Below are positions 34,158 through 42,517 of a stretch of DNA of 64,000 bases, piece after piece. Position 1 is the first letter of the stretch, and each line of letters starts with the position of its first letter. Under the pieces are notes generated by a model. The model was not told the origin of the DNA, made no database searches, and worked only from the letters and a program-made list of their open reading frames with translations. Source of the DNA: CAVRUD01 sp963849635. Its GTDB lineage: Bacteria; Chloroflexota; Chloroflexia; Thermomicrobiales; UBA6265. Made by a program: the position numbers and the translations under genes. Location of the stretch: assembly GCA_963849635.1 (NCBI GenBank), contig CAWKIA010000021.1, forward strand, positions 47,354-111,353, read 5' to 3'.

Positions 34158-35981
34158 TCAATCAACCATCCGCAGCTTCGCCGGGGTCGGGTCGATCGCC
34201 GTAAGCACCGGGCGGTGCATGTGGGTGAAGGTGACGATGGCTTGGCCGGGGGCGAGGTTGGGGAGGCGGCGCCAGAGGCTGTCGTCGACGCCGCCGACGG
34301 AGCGTTGCAGGGTGGTGATGACGCCGGAGTCGGCGATCTTATGGATGACCCAGTTGTTGACCAGGCCGATGACCTGGTTGGGGAGGTGCTGGGGGAGCTG
34401 GGTGACGAAGACGAGGCCGAGCCAGCGTTTGCGGCCGCGTTTGGCGATGCGGGAGACCTGGGCGAAGAGGTGGGGCATCTTGTCGATCCGCTCGCGGCCG
34501 AGGAATTCGTGGGCCTCCTCGATGATGACGAGGGTGCGCGGCGGCGCGTCTTCCTGGCGCTCGGCCCGGGCGTAGAGGCGCTCTTGCTCTTCCTGGACGC
34601 CGCGCAGGATGGCGGCGATGGCCAGGTTGTTGAGGTCGGGCGAGTCGGTGTCGGAGAGGTCGACGATGCTGACGCTGCCTTCGCGCAGCATGGCGGCGTA
34701 GTCGAGAGGCTGCGCGGCCGGGTTGTCGAAGACTCTGAGGCGCTGGAGGCGACCCAGGCGGCCAAGGAGGGCTTTCCAGCTTACAGGGCTGGCCGGGGGA
34801 GCCTTCGCGGCGATGTCGCGCTTGATCTCGTCGCCTTTGCCGGCGAACTCGCGCGAGCGGAGGGATGGCTCTCCGCCTTTGGCGACGTGGGCGTGGCAGA
34901 GGTCGGCGACGTCGAGGACGTGCTCCAGGCGCATCCCCGGGAAGCCGGTCTCGAAGTCGTCCAGTTCCATGTCGTCCGGGGCGGAGTGGCCGAATTTGCG
35001 CAGGACGGACTTGGTGATCTCGTAGGTGGCCCAGAAGCGCTCCACCTGGGCATCGGACAGATCGAGGATCTCGCAGACCGTGTACGGGGAGAGGTCGCTG
35101 AAGCGCAGGCTGAACGGGCGCAGGCGGGGATGACGGGGGTTGGCCGTCTCCCGGCCGACGAGGTGGTAGAGGGTCGTGTCGGCCACGCCAGCGGGCTCTC
35201 TCCCCTGACGGTGCAAGAGGGTGCGCATCGTCCGGTCGGTGGTCGGCTCGTCGAGGTAGGCGTATTCGCCCTCGACGTCGAGGAGGACGATCGCCAGTCC
35301 GGCTGCCTGAGCCTGGGCGATGAAGCCGGCGACCGTGGTCGATTTGCCGCCGCCGGTGGTGCCGATGATGCCGGTGTGGCGGGGGAGGACGCTCTTTTGG
35401 GCGGAGGGAGCGCCGACCGGGACGTTGTCGTGGCCGACGGCCAGGCCGAGCCGGATGTCGCCGCCGACGCGGAGGACGGCGCCGGTCTCGGCCTCGGTCA
35501 GGGCGAAGACGGGGCTGTTCGGCAGCGGGCGGAAGCGGGGCGGTTGCAGGACGCCATCGACCCGCTCGCCCATGAGTTCGACCTGGATGCGGCCGTGGTA
35601 GCGCGGCATGAAGATGCCGCCGTGGACGGTGGTCGTGACGACGAGCGGCGCGTCGGCGCGCAAGCCATCCGGCTCGGCGAAGGGACCTTTGACGACGACG
35701 CCCAGGTACTGGCGGCCATCTGGCTGGCTGTCGATCCGGACCAGGGCCTGCGATGGCAGCTCATGCAGCCCTTCCTTCGGCAGCAGCACGGTGATCGAGT
35801 TGTCCTCGGAGCTGGGACTGTCGAACATGGTCCGCCCGACCGACCCGACGTAGGCGGCGGGCTCCTGCCAGGGGCCGCCGGCCTCGGCGACGGTCGCGGC
35901 GAGACGGTCGCGGGCGGCGGTTGGGACTGGGCGGACGCGAGGCTGGTCGGTCGAACCAGCGTGGGATGATCGATCGGCCAT
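34158..35981 (-). CDS. herA: HerA-like DNA translocase/helicase ATPase
   Basis: This is a HerA/FtsK-superfamily hexameric ATPase of about 607 aa. An N-terminal HAS-barrel region is followed by Walker A GTTGGGKSTT near residue 206 and Walker B VIIEEAHEF near 484. FVTQLPQHLPNQVIGLVNNW lies further on. HerA pumps DNA in partnership with the NurA nuclease, whose candidate gene lies immediately upstream in the same direction. The ATG at 35981 has GGAGGAT upstream; a TTG at 36071 would extend into a palindromic repeat. It is the last gene of the five-gene operon. Confidence 0.85.
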   Translation of the reverse strand: MADRSSHAGSTDQPRVRPVPTAARDRLAATVAEAGGPWQEPAAYVGSVGRTMFDSPSSEDNSITVLLPKEGLHELPSQALVRIDSQPDGRQYLGVVVKGPFAEPDGLRADAPLVVTTTVHGGIFMPRYHGRIQVELMGERVDGVLQPPRFRPLPNSPVFALTEAETGAVLRVGGDIRLGLAVGHDNVPVGAPSAQKSVLPRHTGIIGTTGGGKSTTVAGFIAQAQAAGLAIVLLDVEGEYAYLDEPTTDRTMRTLLHRQGREPAGVADTTLYHLVGRETANPRHPRLRPFSLRFSDLSPYTVCEILDLSDAQVERFWATYEITKSVLRKFGHSAPDDMELDDFETGFPGMRLEHVLDVADLCHAHVAKGGEPSLRSREFAGKGDEIKRDIAAKAPPASPVSWKALLGRLGRLQRLRVFDNPAAQPLDYAAMLREGSVSIVDLSDTDSPDLNNLAIAAILRGVQEEQERLYARAERQEDAPPRTLVIIEEAHEFLGRERIDKMPHLFAQVSRIAKRGRKRWLGLVFVTQLPQHLPNQVIGLVNNWVIHKIADSGVITTLQRSVGGVDDSLWRRLPNLAPGQAIVTFTHMHRPVLTAIDPTPAKLRMVD

Positions 35982-36000
35982 GCCGAAATCCTCCGGGAAC

Positions 36001-36056
36001 GGGACCCCGGGTTGAAACCCGGGGCTGAGCCTACAAAGTCCCTCCGGGACTATGGA
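36001..36056. repeat. Palindromic intergenic repeat between nurA-like and herA genes
   Basis: A CCCCGGGTTGAAACCCGGGG hairpin is followed by CTGAGCCTACAAAGTCCCTCC and GGGACTATGG. Parts match 20408-20446 (CCCGGGCTGAACC, ACAAAG, GGGCTATG). It lies in the only sizeable gap of this operon. Confidence 0.6.
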
Positions 36057-36087
36057 CGATTGCTCGTCCAAGCCGAGACGAATTCGG

Positions 36088-37269
36088 CTATCGCCGGCTG
36101 CCGTGCTCCTCGTAGAAGGCGTTCGTTTGGCCGGCGCCGGCGTAGGCCTGGCGGACGGATTCGGTGAAGTCGCCGGCGCCGAAGGTGGCGCGGCAGACCG
36201 CGTCGGCGAGTTCCAGCAAAGTTGGGAAGCCGCGGTGCTCGTGCAGAACGCTGTCGGCCATCGCGATCAGGGCGGCTTCGTGGGCGTGATCGGCGTGGGC
36301 GTAGAAGATCCGGGGAGGGCCGACAGCAGAGGCGCGGTAGATGCCGATGACGACATCTCTTCCGCGGGCTTGGACAAAATCGCGGGCGCGTTTCCCGTGG
36401 ACGCCTTCGTAGTGGCCGTTGTCGACCACCGCCGACATCTTGGCGGTCATGTGATCCACGATCGCGTACTCCAGCGGGCGCAGGGCGTCGGCCAGGGTGA
36501 GGAGGCCGCGTTCGGTAAGGCCGCTGGGGACAAAGACGAAGCGCGGATGCTCGGTCAGTAGCCGCTCAAGCAGGATCAGGCTGGCGTCGAGGAGTTCCAT
36601 ACTGCCCGACCCGGTGAGTAGCTCATAGGCGACGGGGTTGCCATGGCCGAGCCGCCAGGGGGCCGCGCTGTTGTCGAGCAGGGCGGCCCGTTCGGCGTAG
36701 GCCATCACGCCGCGGCGGGCGAGATCGCTCAGGCGCTCGGTCCCGCCGATCTGGAAGCCGCGGTCGCGCCCTTCGATCACGTCCATCGCCGCTTCGACGG
36801 GGTCCATTTCGGCGCGAAGGTCGCGGCGGAAGAGACGGTGGACCCAGGAGCCGAGTTCCGCCCGGTAGGAGACGAGGCAGACCCCGACCTGGGTAACAGA
36901 TACCGCCAGGGCGTCATGGGTTACGGCGATCCCGTTGCACGCCTCCACGGCCCCGCGAAAGAGCAGGCCGCGGTGGACCATCTGCAGATCGTCGAGGGTT
37001 GCCTGATAGATCCCCGCCTCCTTGGGCATATCGGGCTGGGTGCCAATCTGCTGGAAGAGCACGTCGCGAATGGCGGCGCGCACGGGTTCTTCGGCAGCCA
37101 GGGCGGCGGAGATCTCGTGCTCCAATTCGCCGTAGAGGCCACCAAGCTGGACGCCCGCCGCCCAGGTGGTGAGGTCGAGCGCCCGGGAGAGAGGTTCGCC
37201 GTAGACCTCCTCGAAGGCGCCCGGAGGTACGTTTTCGCCCGCGCCAGCGTCGTCTCGCGGGGGCATCAC
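36088..37269 (-). CDS. NurA-like nuclease/HerA-associated protein
   Basis: This is a 393-aa soluble protein. The C-terminal half follows the NurA layout: GSMELLDASLILLERLL in place of the usual LDGSL acidic motif. RGRDVVIGIYRASAVGPP comes next, then His-rich YAHADHAHEAAL and the closing GFPTLLELADAVCRATF. The first acidic motif (usually IDGS) would fall in GIAVTHDALAVSVTQVG and is not canonical, so nuclease activity is uncertain. The position directly before herA supports the assignment. It overlaps the ImmA/IrrE gene by 4 bases. Confidence 0.55.
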   Translation of the reverse strand: MMPPRDDAGAGENVPPGAFEEVYGEPLSRALDLTTWAAGVQLGGLYGELEHEISAALAAEEPVRAAIRDVLFQQIGTQPDMPKEAGIYQATLDDLQMVHRGLLFRGAVEACNGIAVTHDALAVSVTQVGVCLVSYRAELGSWVHRLFRRDLRAEMDPVEAAMDVIEGRDRGFQIGGTERLSDLARRGVMAYAERAALLDNSAAPWRLGHGNPVAYELLTGSGSMELLDASLILLERLLTEHPRFVFVPSGLTERGLLTLADALRPLEYAIVDHMTAKMSAVVDNGHYEGVHGKRARDFVQARGRDVVIGIYRASAVGPPRIFYAHADHAHEAALIAMADSVLHEHRGFPTLLELADAVCRATFGAGDFTESVRQAYAGAGQTNAFYEEHGSRR

Positions 37270-37979
37270 CGGCGTAGCCAGGAGAGGGTGGATGGGGCGG
37301 GCCGGTTGGTCTTCATCCAGGACCTCGCATAATCCCTCGCGGCATCCTGGGGAAGACCGAACTCCGCGGTCAATACGGTCGCCACCTGGTCGGTGGAGGT
37401 ATTGGGGCCGGTCCGCTTGGCAACGTCACTCGACGGCGCCAGCAGTTCGAAGGCGAGGTCGTCGGCGCGTCGTTCGGAGATGTCGACGAGTGAGTCGGAC
37501 CGGCCCCGGTCGAAGAGGTGGACGTAGTACCCGAGGCGCGAGGATGTCAGGACCGCGTCGATGCGCTCGGGTTGGGCCGCCGGCCGTTCGCCGTCGAGAA
37601 CGGGCAGGATGGCGGGGCCAAGACGGTGAAGGGTGTTCTGGCGGGGGGCGTGGTAGTCGAGCAGGTAGTGGGCGATCTCGTGCGCCAGGGTGAAGCGCTG
37701 CTCCGCTGGGTCGTCGGCACCGTCGACGAAGATGAACCCGGTGCCGCGATAGGCGACCAGGCAACCACGCAATGTCCGCGGGGTGGTGTCGAAGTCGACC
37801 TCGCGCTGGCGCCGGGCCAGCCACTCCTCCACGCGGGCTGGAGTCAGGCGGGGCAGCACGACGCGGGAGACCGGCAGGGCGAAGGCCAGGACGCCGCCAA
37901 GATCCCGCGGGAAGGGAAGAGGATCACCGGCGAGGCTCCAGAACTCATCGGCCGCGGCCGCGAGCCAACCGGGAATCAC
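37266..37979 (-). CDS. ImmA/IrrE-family zinc metallopeptidase
   Basis: The 237-aa protein has the gluzincin HEIAHYLLD motif preceded by QRFTLA, the standard ImmA/IrrE context. A second acidic block, ISERRADDLAFELLAP, supplies the third zinc ligand. Family members cleave repressors (ImmA in ICEBs1, IrrE/DdrO in Deinococcus) to switch on mobile-element or damage responses. Here the likely target is the protein of the upstream gene (37976-38488), with which it overlaps by 4 bases; this is inference. The C-terminal ~50 residues form a small helical tail. Confidence 0.85.
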   Translation of the reverse strand: MIPGWLAAAADEFWSLAGDPLPFPRDLGGVLAFALPVSRVVLPRLTPARVEEWLARRQREVDFDTTPRTLRGCLVAYRGTGFIFVDGADDPAEQRFTLAHEIAHYLLDYHAPRQNTLHRLGPAILPVLDGERPAAQPERIDAVLTSSRLGYYVHLFDRGRSDSLVDISERRADDLAFELLAPSSDVAKRTGPNTSTDQVATVLTAEFGLPQDAARDYARSWMKTNRPAPSTLSWLRR

Positions 37980-38488
37980 CGGCGGCTCTCGTCGTTGCCG
38001 CCTTCACCGGGAGGAGACGTTTCCCCTGGCTCTTCATCGCCGTCTGCCGCCAGATCGCCCGCAGATGGGTCATATTCGGCGGGATCCTCGGCGGCTCGGT
38101 CCCGGGCGGCGGCCAGCATCGCGCCCCGGCGACCGGCGGGGAGTTGGCCAAACTCGACCAGGGAGTTGACCAGGCGGACAACTTCCGCCAATGGTGTTGG
38201 CTGCATCCCGATGTGCTCGGCAATCGACTCGATATCGGTGCGGAAGAGATCTTCGCGTGGGCGTTTGCAGAGGGCCAGGTGGGGCAGTTGGTCCTCTTCG
38301 ATCCCGAGCGTCAGGGCCATCAGCCGGTCATCCATATCCTCAGCCTCGCGATATTGAGCTAGGACCCAGGCCATCATGGACGGATCGTCCTCAAGGCGGG
38401 CGGCGAGTTTGCGGGCTCCTGCCGCGGTCCGGGCAAAGCGCTCAGCGCGCTCGACCGGATTAGCGTGTTCCTGGCCCATAGGTTCCAT
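37976..38488 (-). CDS. Helical regulator-like protein (possible ImmA/IrrE target or anti-sigma factor)
   Basis: I do not recognise the family with certainty. The first ~115 residues are helical and contain two HTH-like stretches: LMALTLGIEEDQLPHLALCK and DIESIAEHIGMQPTPLAEVV. The last ~45 residues are acidic and disordered. A compact helical part with an acidic tail would suit an antirepressor, anti-sigma factor or cleavable repressor. The gene overlaps the sigma-like gene by 29 bases and the ImmA/IrrE gene by 4, so the three are co-translated. Its job is inferred from position only. Confidence 0.6.
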   Translation of the reverse strand: MEPMGQEHANPVERAERFARTAAGARKLAARLEDDPSMMAWVLAQYREAEDMDDRLMALTLGIEEDQLPHLALCKRPREDLFRTDIESIAEHIGMQPTPLAEVVRLVNSLVEFGQLPAGRRGAMLAAARDRAAEDPAEYDPSAGDLAADGDEEPGETSPPGEGGNDESRR

Positions 38489-39215
38489 CCGCTGACCCTC
38501 CGCGGTAGCCCCGCTTGAGGCGCTTGCTCAGCCGGTCCTTGATCTTGTTGACCTGGGCCCGCTGGTCCTTTTCCGGCAGGTGGGTGATCCCGAGCGCGTT
38601 GGCGAAGACGCTGGAATTCCGTTCGAACCTGAACATCAAGGCCAACACAGTCCGGTCTTCGTCGTTGTGGGCGCATGATTGGGCGAATGCCAGGAGTTCG
38701 CTCGCCGCCGATGCGTCCTCGATCTCCTCCACGAGGTCCGTATCCTCATGTACAAGGTTGTTCCAACTCTCGAAGTCGAATCGGACAACGCCGGATTCGA
38801 TTGCCTGCTTCCCGTGGCGTTCGCGTTGGAAGAGGTTCAAGAAGTCGCCCTGGGCCGACATCTTCAGGTAGCCGCCGAAGGTCTTGTGGTCGGGATCGTA
38901 GGTCTCCGGGTTGCTGAGATAGGTCTCGATCGCCTGGAGGACAGCGTTGTCGGCGACTTCATCGATCTCGCCGTTCAGTGAAGAAATAGGTTCTTGCGGA
39001 CGATGTATTCGCGCAGGTGCGTCTATGAGTAGGTCGTAATAGCGCAGGAAGATCTCGCTGGAGGCGGTCGGATCGCCGGAGGTGTAGGCGATGTGGAGCG
39101 CCCGGCCGGCTACGGCCTCATCTTCTGGCAGCGTCGCCATCGTCCATCCCAGGGTTCCGTCGATCGCGATCACGAGTTCCGCCCTCGGGGCAGCGACACA
39201 CAGCTCGGCATGCAC
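38460..39215 (-). CDS. Sigma-70-like (ECF-type) RNA polymerase sigma factor homologue
   Basis: The sequence ALHIAYTSGDPTASSEIFLR is followed by YLSNPETYDPDHKTFGGYLK and MSAQGDFLNLFQRERH. This has the order and composition of sigma region 2 in a group common in actinobacterial and Chloroflexi accessory loci. A helical C-terminal region with DEDRTVLALMFRFERNSSVF and a basic tail could be a reduced region 4. Alternative starts are a GTG at 39173 with GAGG upstream and an ATG at 39140. It is first in the operon with the helical protein, ImmA/IrrE, NurA-like and HerA genes. Confidence 0.6.
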   Translation of the reverse strand: MHAELCVAAPRAELVIAIDGTLGWTMATLPEDEAVAGRALHIAYTSGDPTASSEIFLRYYDLLIDAPARIHRPQEPISSLNGEIDEVADNAVLQAIETYLSNPETYDPDHKTFGGYLKMSAQGDFLNLFQRERHGKQAIESGVVRFDFESWNNLVHEDTDLVEEIEDASAASELLAFAQSCAHNDEDRTVLALMFRFERNSSVFANALGITHLPEKDQRAQVNKIKDRLSKRLKRGYRGGSADGTYGPGTR

Positions 39216-39255
39216 ATGCGGAATCGGTCAACCGTGTAAACGTTAGCACAGCAAA

Positions 39256-39283
39256 CCGGCCCGGTAAAGGCATTCCGGGCCGG
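39256..39283 (-). terminator. Terminator-like hairpin downstream of fabF
   Basis: A perfect 9-bp stem (CCGGCCCGG / CCGGGCCGG) with a 10-base loop lies 42 bases past the fabF stop on the minus strand. It separates fabF from the sigma-led operon. Confidence 0.6.
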
Positions 39284-39324
39284 ATTCGCCATGTCGCTCG
39301 ACCGGTGCGGTTCGCGGACTGTCT

Positions 39325-40557
39325 CTAGACCCGTTTGAAGATGGCGCAGGCGTTCTGGCCGCCGAAGCCGAAGCCGTTGGCGACCGCCACGGAGACGTCC
39401 AGGTCGCGGGCGACATTCGGCACGTAGTCGAGGTCGCAGGCCGGGTCGGGATCGGTCAGGTTGATGGTCGGGTGGACCTTGCCGTCGCGGATGGCCATGA
39501 CGCAGCCCAGAGAGGAGACCCCACCGGCGGCGCCGAGCAGGTGCCCGACCATCGACTTGTTGGCCGAGACCGCGAGTTTGGGGGCGTGGTCGCCGAAGGC
39601 GGATTTGATGGCGTCGGTCTCGGCGATGTCACCGATCTGGGTCGAGGTCGCGTGGGCAGCGACGTACTGGATGTCGCTGGGGGCGACGCCCGCGCGCTTC
39701 ATTGCCTTGGTCATTGCCAGGGCGGCGCCGGAGCCATCGGGCCGCGGGGCGGTGATGTGAAAAGCGTCGGAGGTGTAGGCGCCACCGCTGCATTCGCAGA
39801 GCACGCTGGCGCCGCGGTCGACGGCATGCTCTTCGGTCTCCAGGATCATGACGACCGAGCCCTCGGAGAAGACGAAGCCGTCGCGAGCGGAATCGAACGG
39901 GCGGCTGGCGCCGGTCGGGTCGTCGTTGCGGCGGGAGAGGGCGCGCATGTTGTAGAGGGAGGCGATCGAGACAGGGGTCAGGGCCGCTTCGGTGCCGCCC
40001 GTGATGACGACGTCGACCTCGCCGCGCTCCAGCATGTAGACCGCATCGACGAAGGCCTGGACGCCGGCGGCGCAGGCGGCGACGGAGGTGACGGAGGGGC
40101 CGCGGATGCCGAAGGCGATCGAGACCTGACAGGAGGCCATGTTCGGGGCGAACATCGGGATCAGGAGGGGGCTGACCCGCCCGGGCCCCTTGTGCACCAT
40201 GGTGGTGACTTCCTTCTCGATGGTTGCGATGCCGCCGCCGCCGGTGTTGACCATGACGCCGATGCGGTCCCGGTTCTCGTCGGTGATCTCAAGGCCGGCA
40301 TTGTCGAGTGCTTCGCGGGTGGCGGCGACGGCAAACTGGCCGAAGCGGTCCATGCGCCCGGCGAGTTTGTGATCCATGAACTGCTTGGGATCGAACCCGG
40401 GGACCTCGCCAGCTATTTGGACAATGAGGTTGCTGGCATCGAAGGATTCGATCCGGCGCACGCCGGAACGGCCCGCGAGCAGGCCTTCCCAGGTCGCTTC
40501 CGCGCCGATTCCGAGCGGGGTCACCGCGCCCACTCCCGTCACGACCACACGTGTCAT
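39325..40557 (-). CDS. fabF: 3-oxoacyl-[acyl-carrier-protein] synthase II
   Basis: The condensing enzyme of fatty-acid elongation, 410 aa. The catalytic Cys162 is in VAACAAGVQ. The two His residues are in AHATSTQIGD and SMVGHLLGAAG, with the Lys in SANKSMVGH, and the C-terminus is GFGFGGQNACAIF. All are canonical for KAS II. The fabD gene lies upstream in the same direction. Between them sits a perfect 19-bp inverted repeat instead of acpP or fabG. Confidence 0.95.
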   Translation of the reverse strand: MTRVVVTGVGAVTPLGIGAEATWEGLLAGRSGVRRIESFDASNLIVQIAGEVPGFDPKQFMDHKLAGRMDRFGQFAVAATREALDNAGLEITDENRDRIGVMVNTGGGGIATIEKEVTTMVHKGPGRVSPLLIPMFAPNMASCQVSIAFGIRGPSVTSVAACAAGVQAFVDAVYMLERGEVDVVITGGTEAALTPVSIASLYNMRALSRRNDDPTGASRPFDSARDGFVFSEGSVVMILETEEHAVDRGASVLCECSGGAYTSDAFHITAPRPDGSGAALAMTKAMKRAGVAPSDIQYVAAHATSTQIGDIAETDAIKSAFGDHAPKLAVSANKSMVGHLLGAAGGVSSLGCVMAIRDGKVHPTINLTDPDPACDLDYVPNVARDLDVSVAVANGFGFGGQNACAIFKRV

Positions 40558-40573
40558 ATGTCCTCCCGGTTTA

Positions 40574-40659
40574 GGCGTCAGGCGTCGGGCGTCAGCTTTC
40601 AGCCGTCAGCAATCAGCCAGTCGTCGTGCGTTCTTCCTGAACGCCCGACGCCTGACGCC
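40574..40659. repeat. Perfect 19-bp inverted repeat between fabD and fabF
   Basis: Arms 40574-40592 (GGCGTCAGGCGTCGGGCGT) and 40641-40659 are exact inverse complements with a 48-base middle. The middle contains CAGCTTTCAGCCGTCAGC, and similar words occur at 2597-2620 and 52270-52300. It could attenuate transcription between the two fatty-acid genes or be a small mobile repeat. Confidence 0.75.
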
Positions 40660-40665
40660 AGACCT

Positions 40666-41649
40666 TTACTTGGCAGTGAGGCCGAAGTCTTCAAGTCGCA
40701 ACGTCGTCACGTCGCGGTCGATACGCTTGATCAGGCCGGTCAGGGCTTGCCCGGGACCAACCTCGATGACGGTAGAGATGCCGGCGCCGGTCATGACGTT
40801 GATGGTATGGGTCCAGTTGACCGGGCGCTCAACGTGGTGGGCGAGTTCCTGGCGGATATCGTCGACGCTCGCCATCAGCGCGCCGGACTCGTTGGCGACC
40901 ACGGGCACCCGTGGCGTCTGGATCGGCACCTCGGCGATGAGGGCGCGGAGGCGCTCCGATGCATCGGCCATCAGCGGCGAGTGCGAGGCAATCGTGATCG
41001 CCAGGCGGGCAACGCGCTTGGCCCCCCGTGCTTTGGCGAGGTCGACCGCCCGCTCAAGCGGGGCCAACTCGCCCGAAATGACGGTCTGACCGGGGCAGTT
41101 TGCGTTGGCGATGACAAGGATGTCGTTGCCCTTCGCCTCCGCGACAACCTCTTCCAAGACGGCGTCATCAAGGCCAAGAACGGCGGCCATGCCGCCGGGA
41201 CGCTCGGCGCCGGCCTCCTTCATAAGTCGGCCGCGCTCCCGCACCAGGCGGAGTGCGTCGGCGAAGGCGAGCGCATCGGCCGCGACCAGCGCCGTGAATT
41301 CGCCCAGGGAATGCCCGGCAAGCAGCGTCGGTGAAAGGTTGCCGCCGGAGATGCCCTCGGAGGCGACGCGCTCATGCAGCGCGGCCAGTGCCGCCACGCT
41401 GACAGCGAGGATCGCGGGCTGGGAGTTGTAGGTATCTTCCAGCTCCTCGGCCGGTCCGTCGAAGCAGAGGGTGGAGAGCGAGAAGCCCAGAACGCTGTCG
41501 GCCTCCTCCAGGACATGACGAGCAGCGACAGATTGCTCGGTCAGCGTCCGTCCCATCCCGACGAACTGGCTGCCCTGTCCAGGGAAGACAAGGGCAAGGT
41601 CGCCCGAGAAGTTGGCGAGTGGATTCGGGCGATCATCGGTCATCGTCAT
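40666..41649 (-). CDS. fabD: Malonyl-CoA:ACP transacylase
   Basis: This enzyme transfers malonyl groups to acyl carrier protein. The N-terminus has the FPGQGSQFVGMG motif, the nucleophile Ser114 lies in AGHSLGEFTAL, and the C-terminal block ISTVIEVGPGQALTGLIKR is the usual FabD ending. The 327-aa length is normal. It is the first visible gene of a two-gene fatty-acid unit with fabF. Confidence 0.94.
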   Translation of the reverse strand: MTMTDDRPNPLANFSGDLALVFPGQGSQFVGMGRTLTEQSVAARHVLEEADSVLGFSLSTLCFDGPAEELEDTYNSQPAILAVSVAALAALHERVASEGISGGNLSPTLLAGHSLGEFTALVAADALAFADALRLVRERGRLMKEAGAERPGGMAAVLGLDDAVLEEVVAEAKGNDILVIANANCPGQTVISGELAPLERAVDLAKARGAKRVARLAITIASHSPLMADASERLRALIAEVPIQTPRVPVVANESGALMASVDDIRQELAHHVERPVNWTHTINVMTGAGISTVIEVGPGQALTGLIKRIDRDVTTLRLEDFGLTAK

Positions 41650-41763
41650 GGATTGTGGCCTGGACCTGCCTAGCTAGGTGGTTGACTGGTGGGAATGCAA
41701 GGAGCCGGTCGGTGTGAGTACCGCCGGACAACTGACGGATGATAGCAGATGCTGGGTGAGAGA

Positions 41764-41813
41764 CCTCACCCCATGCCCTCTCTCGAACCCTGGCCCACTG
41801 CGGTGGAGAGGGG
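41764..41813. repeat. Dispersed hairpin repeat, copy 4
   Basis: CCTCACCCCATGCCCTCTCTC is followed by CCCACTGCGGTGGAGAGGGG. It is the same family as copies at 12414, 15644 and 28557. It sits between fabD and the PIN toxin remnant. Confidence 0.7.
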
Positions 41814-41851
41814 CGGCGGGTGCCACGGGTAACCATTGGTAAGATCAGAAT

Positions 41852-42230
41852 TTAGGCTGTAACGGTTGCCCACTCGGCGGCGGGGACGAAGAGGGTGAGG
41901 TGGCGGACGTTGGTCGTGGCGACGATAGCGTCGTGGCCGTCGTCGATGAGGAGTTGCGTTTGAGCGGCGAGGATCACACGCGTCGAGTGCGTGGCGATCG
42001 GCGGCGAGGCGCATGCGTGTCGAATCGGCATACAGCTGGATGTGAGCAGCGTGTCGAGGCGCATAGCCGCGGCGGATGCGACGGTAGTTGATGATCTCCG
42101 GAACGGCAAAGTCTACGTCCGTGGCGACGAGCCCGCGAAACCACTGTTCGCACCGGAGCGCTTCCCGGTCATCGGGCGGGATCGCGAGGAGTCCCAGGGG
42201 ACCGGAGTCGAGAACGACGACTCGAGTCAC
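41852..42230 (-). pseudogene. PIN-domain (VapC-like) toxin, frameshifted
   Basis: The GTG start (42230) opens VVVLDSGPLGLLA, the first acidic motif of PIN ribonucleases, and runs through DVDFAVPEIINYRRIRRGYA. The C-terminal acidic region continues only in another frame: VILAAQTQLLIDDGHDAIVA followed by TTNVRHLTLFVPAAEW. The join is near 41975. The toxin would cleave RNA if whole. The start overlaps the antitoxin stop in a GTGA arrangement, the usual order for VapBC-type pairs. Confidence 0.7.
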
Positions 42231-42469
42231 GGGAAGAGCTTGTTGCCGGGCAAACGGTCCTCATCCAAAGCGCGCTTGAGCTCTTCCCATTCTTGCTCGG
42301 CGATGCGGCGCTCTTCGTCCGTGGCGTTCTCCCCTTCGGCGATCCACGAATCGATGAGCGCGAGCAACGACTGCTTCGCCGTGGTTCGGCGGCGCTGCGC
42401 TTCCTCCTCGTCGATACCGTCTTCCCGAGGGTCGAGCAAGAGGTCTGGTTCTGTGATTGGGCTGGTCAT
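42227..42469 (-). CDS. Putative antitoxin paired with the PIN toxin
   Basis: This 80-aa acidic, largely helical protein has a middle with IDEEEAQRRRTTAKQSLLAL and an end with EEWEELKRALDEDR. No DNA-binding motif is obvious. Size, charge, a good AGAGGAG site 8 bases before the ATG and a 4-base overlap with the PIN gene support an antitoxin role. With the toxin broken it may now be an orphan. Confidence 0.6.
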   Translation of the reverse strand: MTSPITEPDLLLDPREDGIDEEEAQRRRTTAKQSLLALIDSWIAEGENATDEERRIAEQEWEELKRALDEDRLPGNKLFP

Positions 42470-42517
42470 TGGCGCGCTCCTCTGTCCGCCAAAGTTGAAG
42501 CGGACAATCCAAGCGTA

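Noticed and set aside
34050..35969. 639-codon open frame on the plus strand
   Set aside because: It is antisense to herA, whose Walker motifs and start site are clear.
39472..41334. 620-codon open frame on the plus strand
   Set aside because: It lies antisense to fabF and fabD, has no recognisable domain and is rich in Gly, Asp and Val as expected of a shadow frame.
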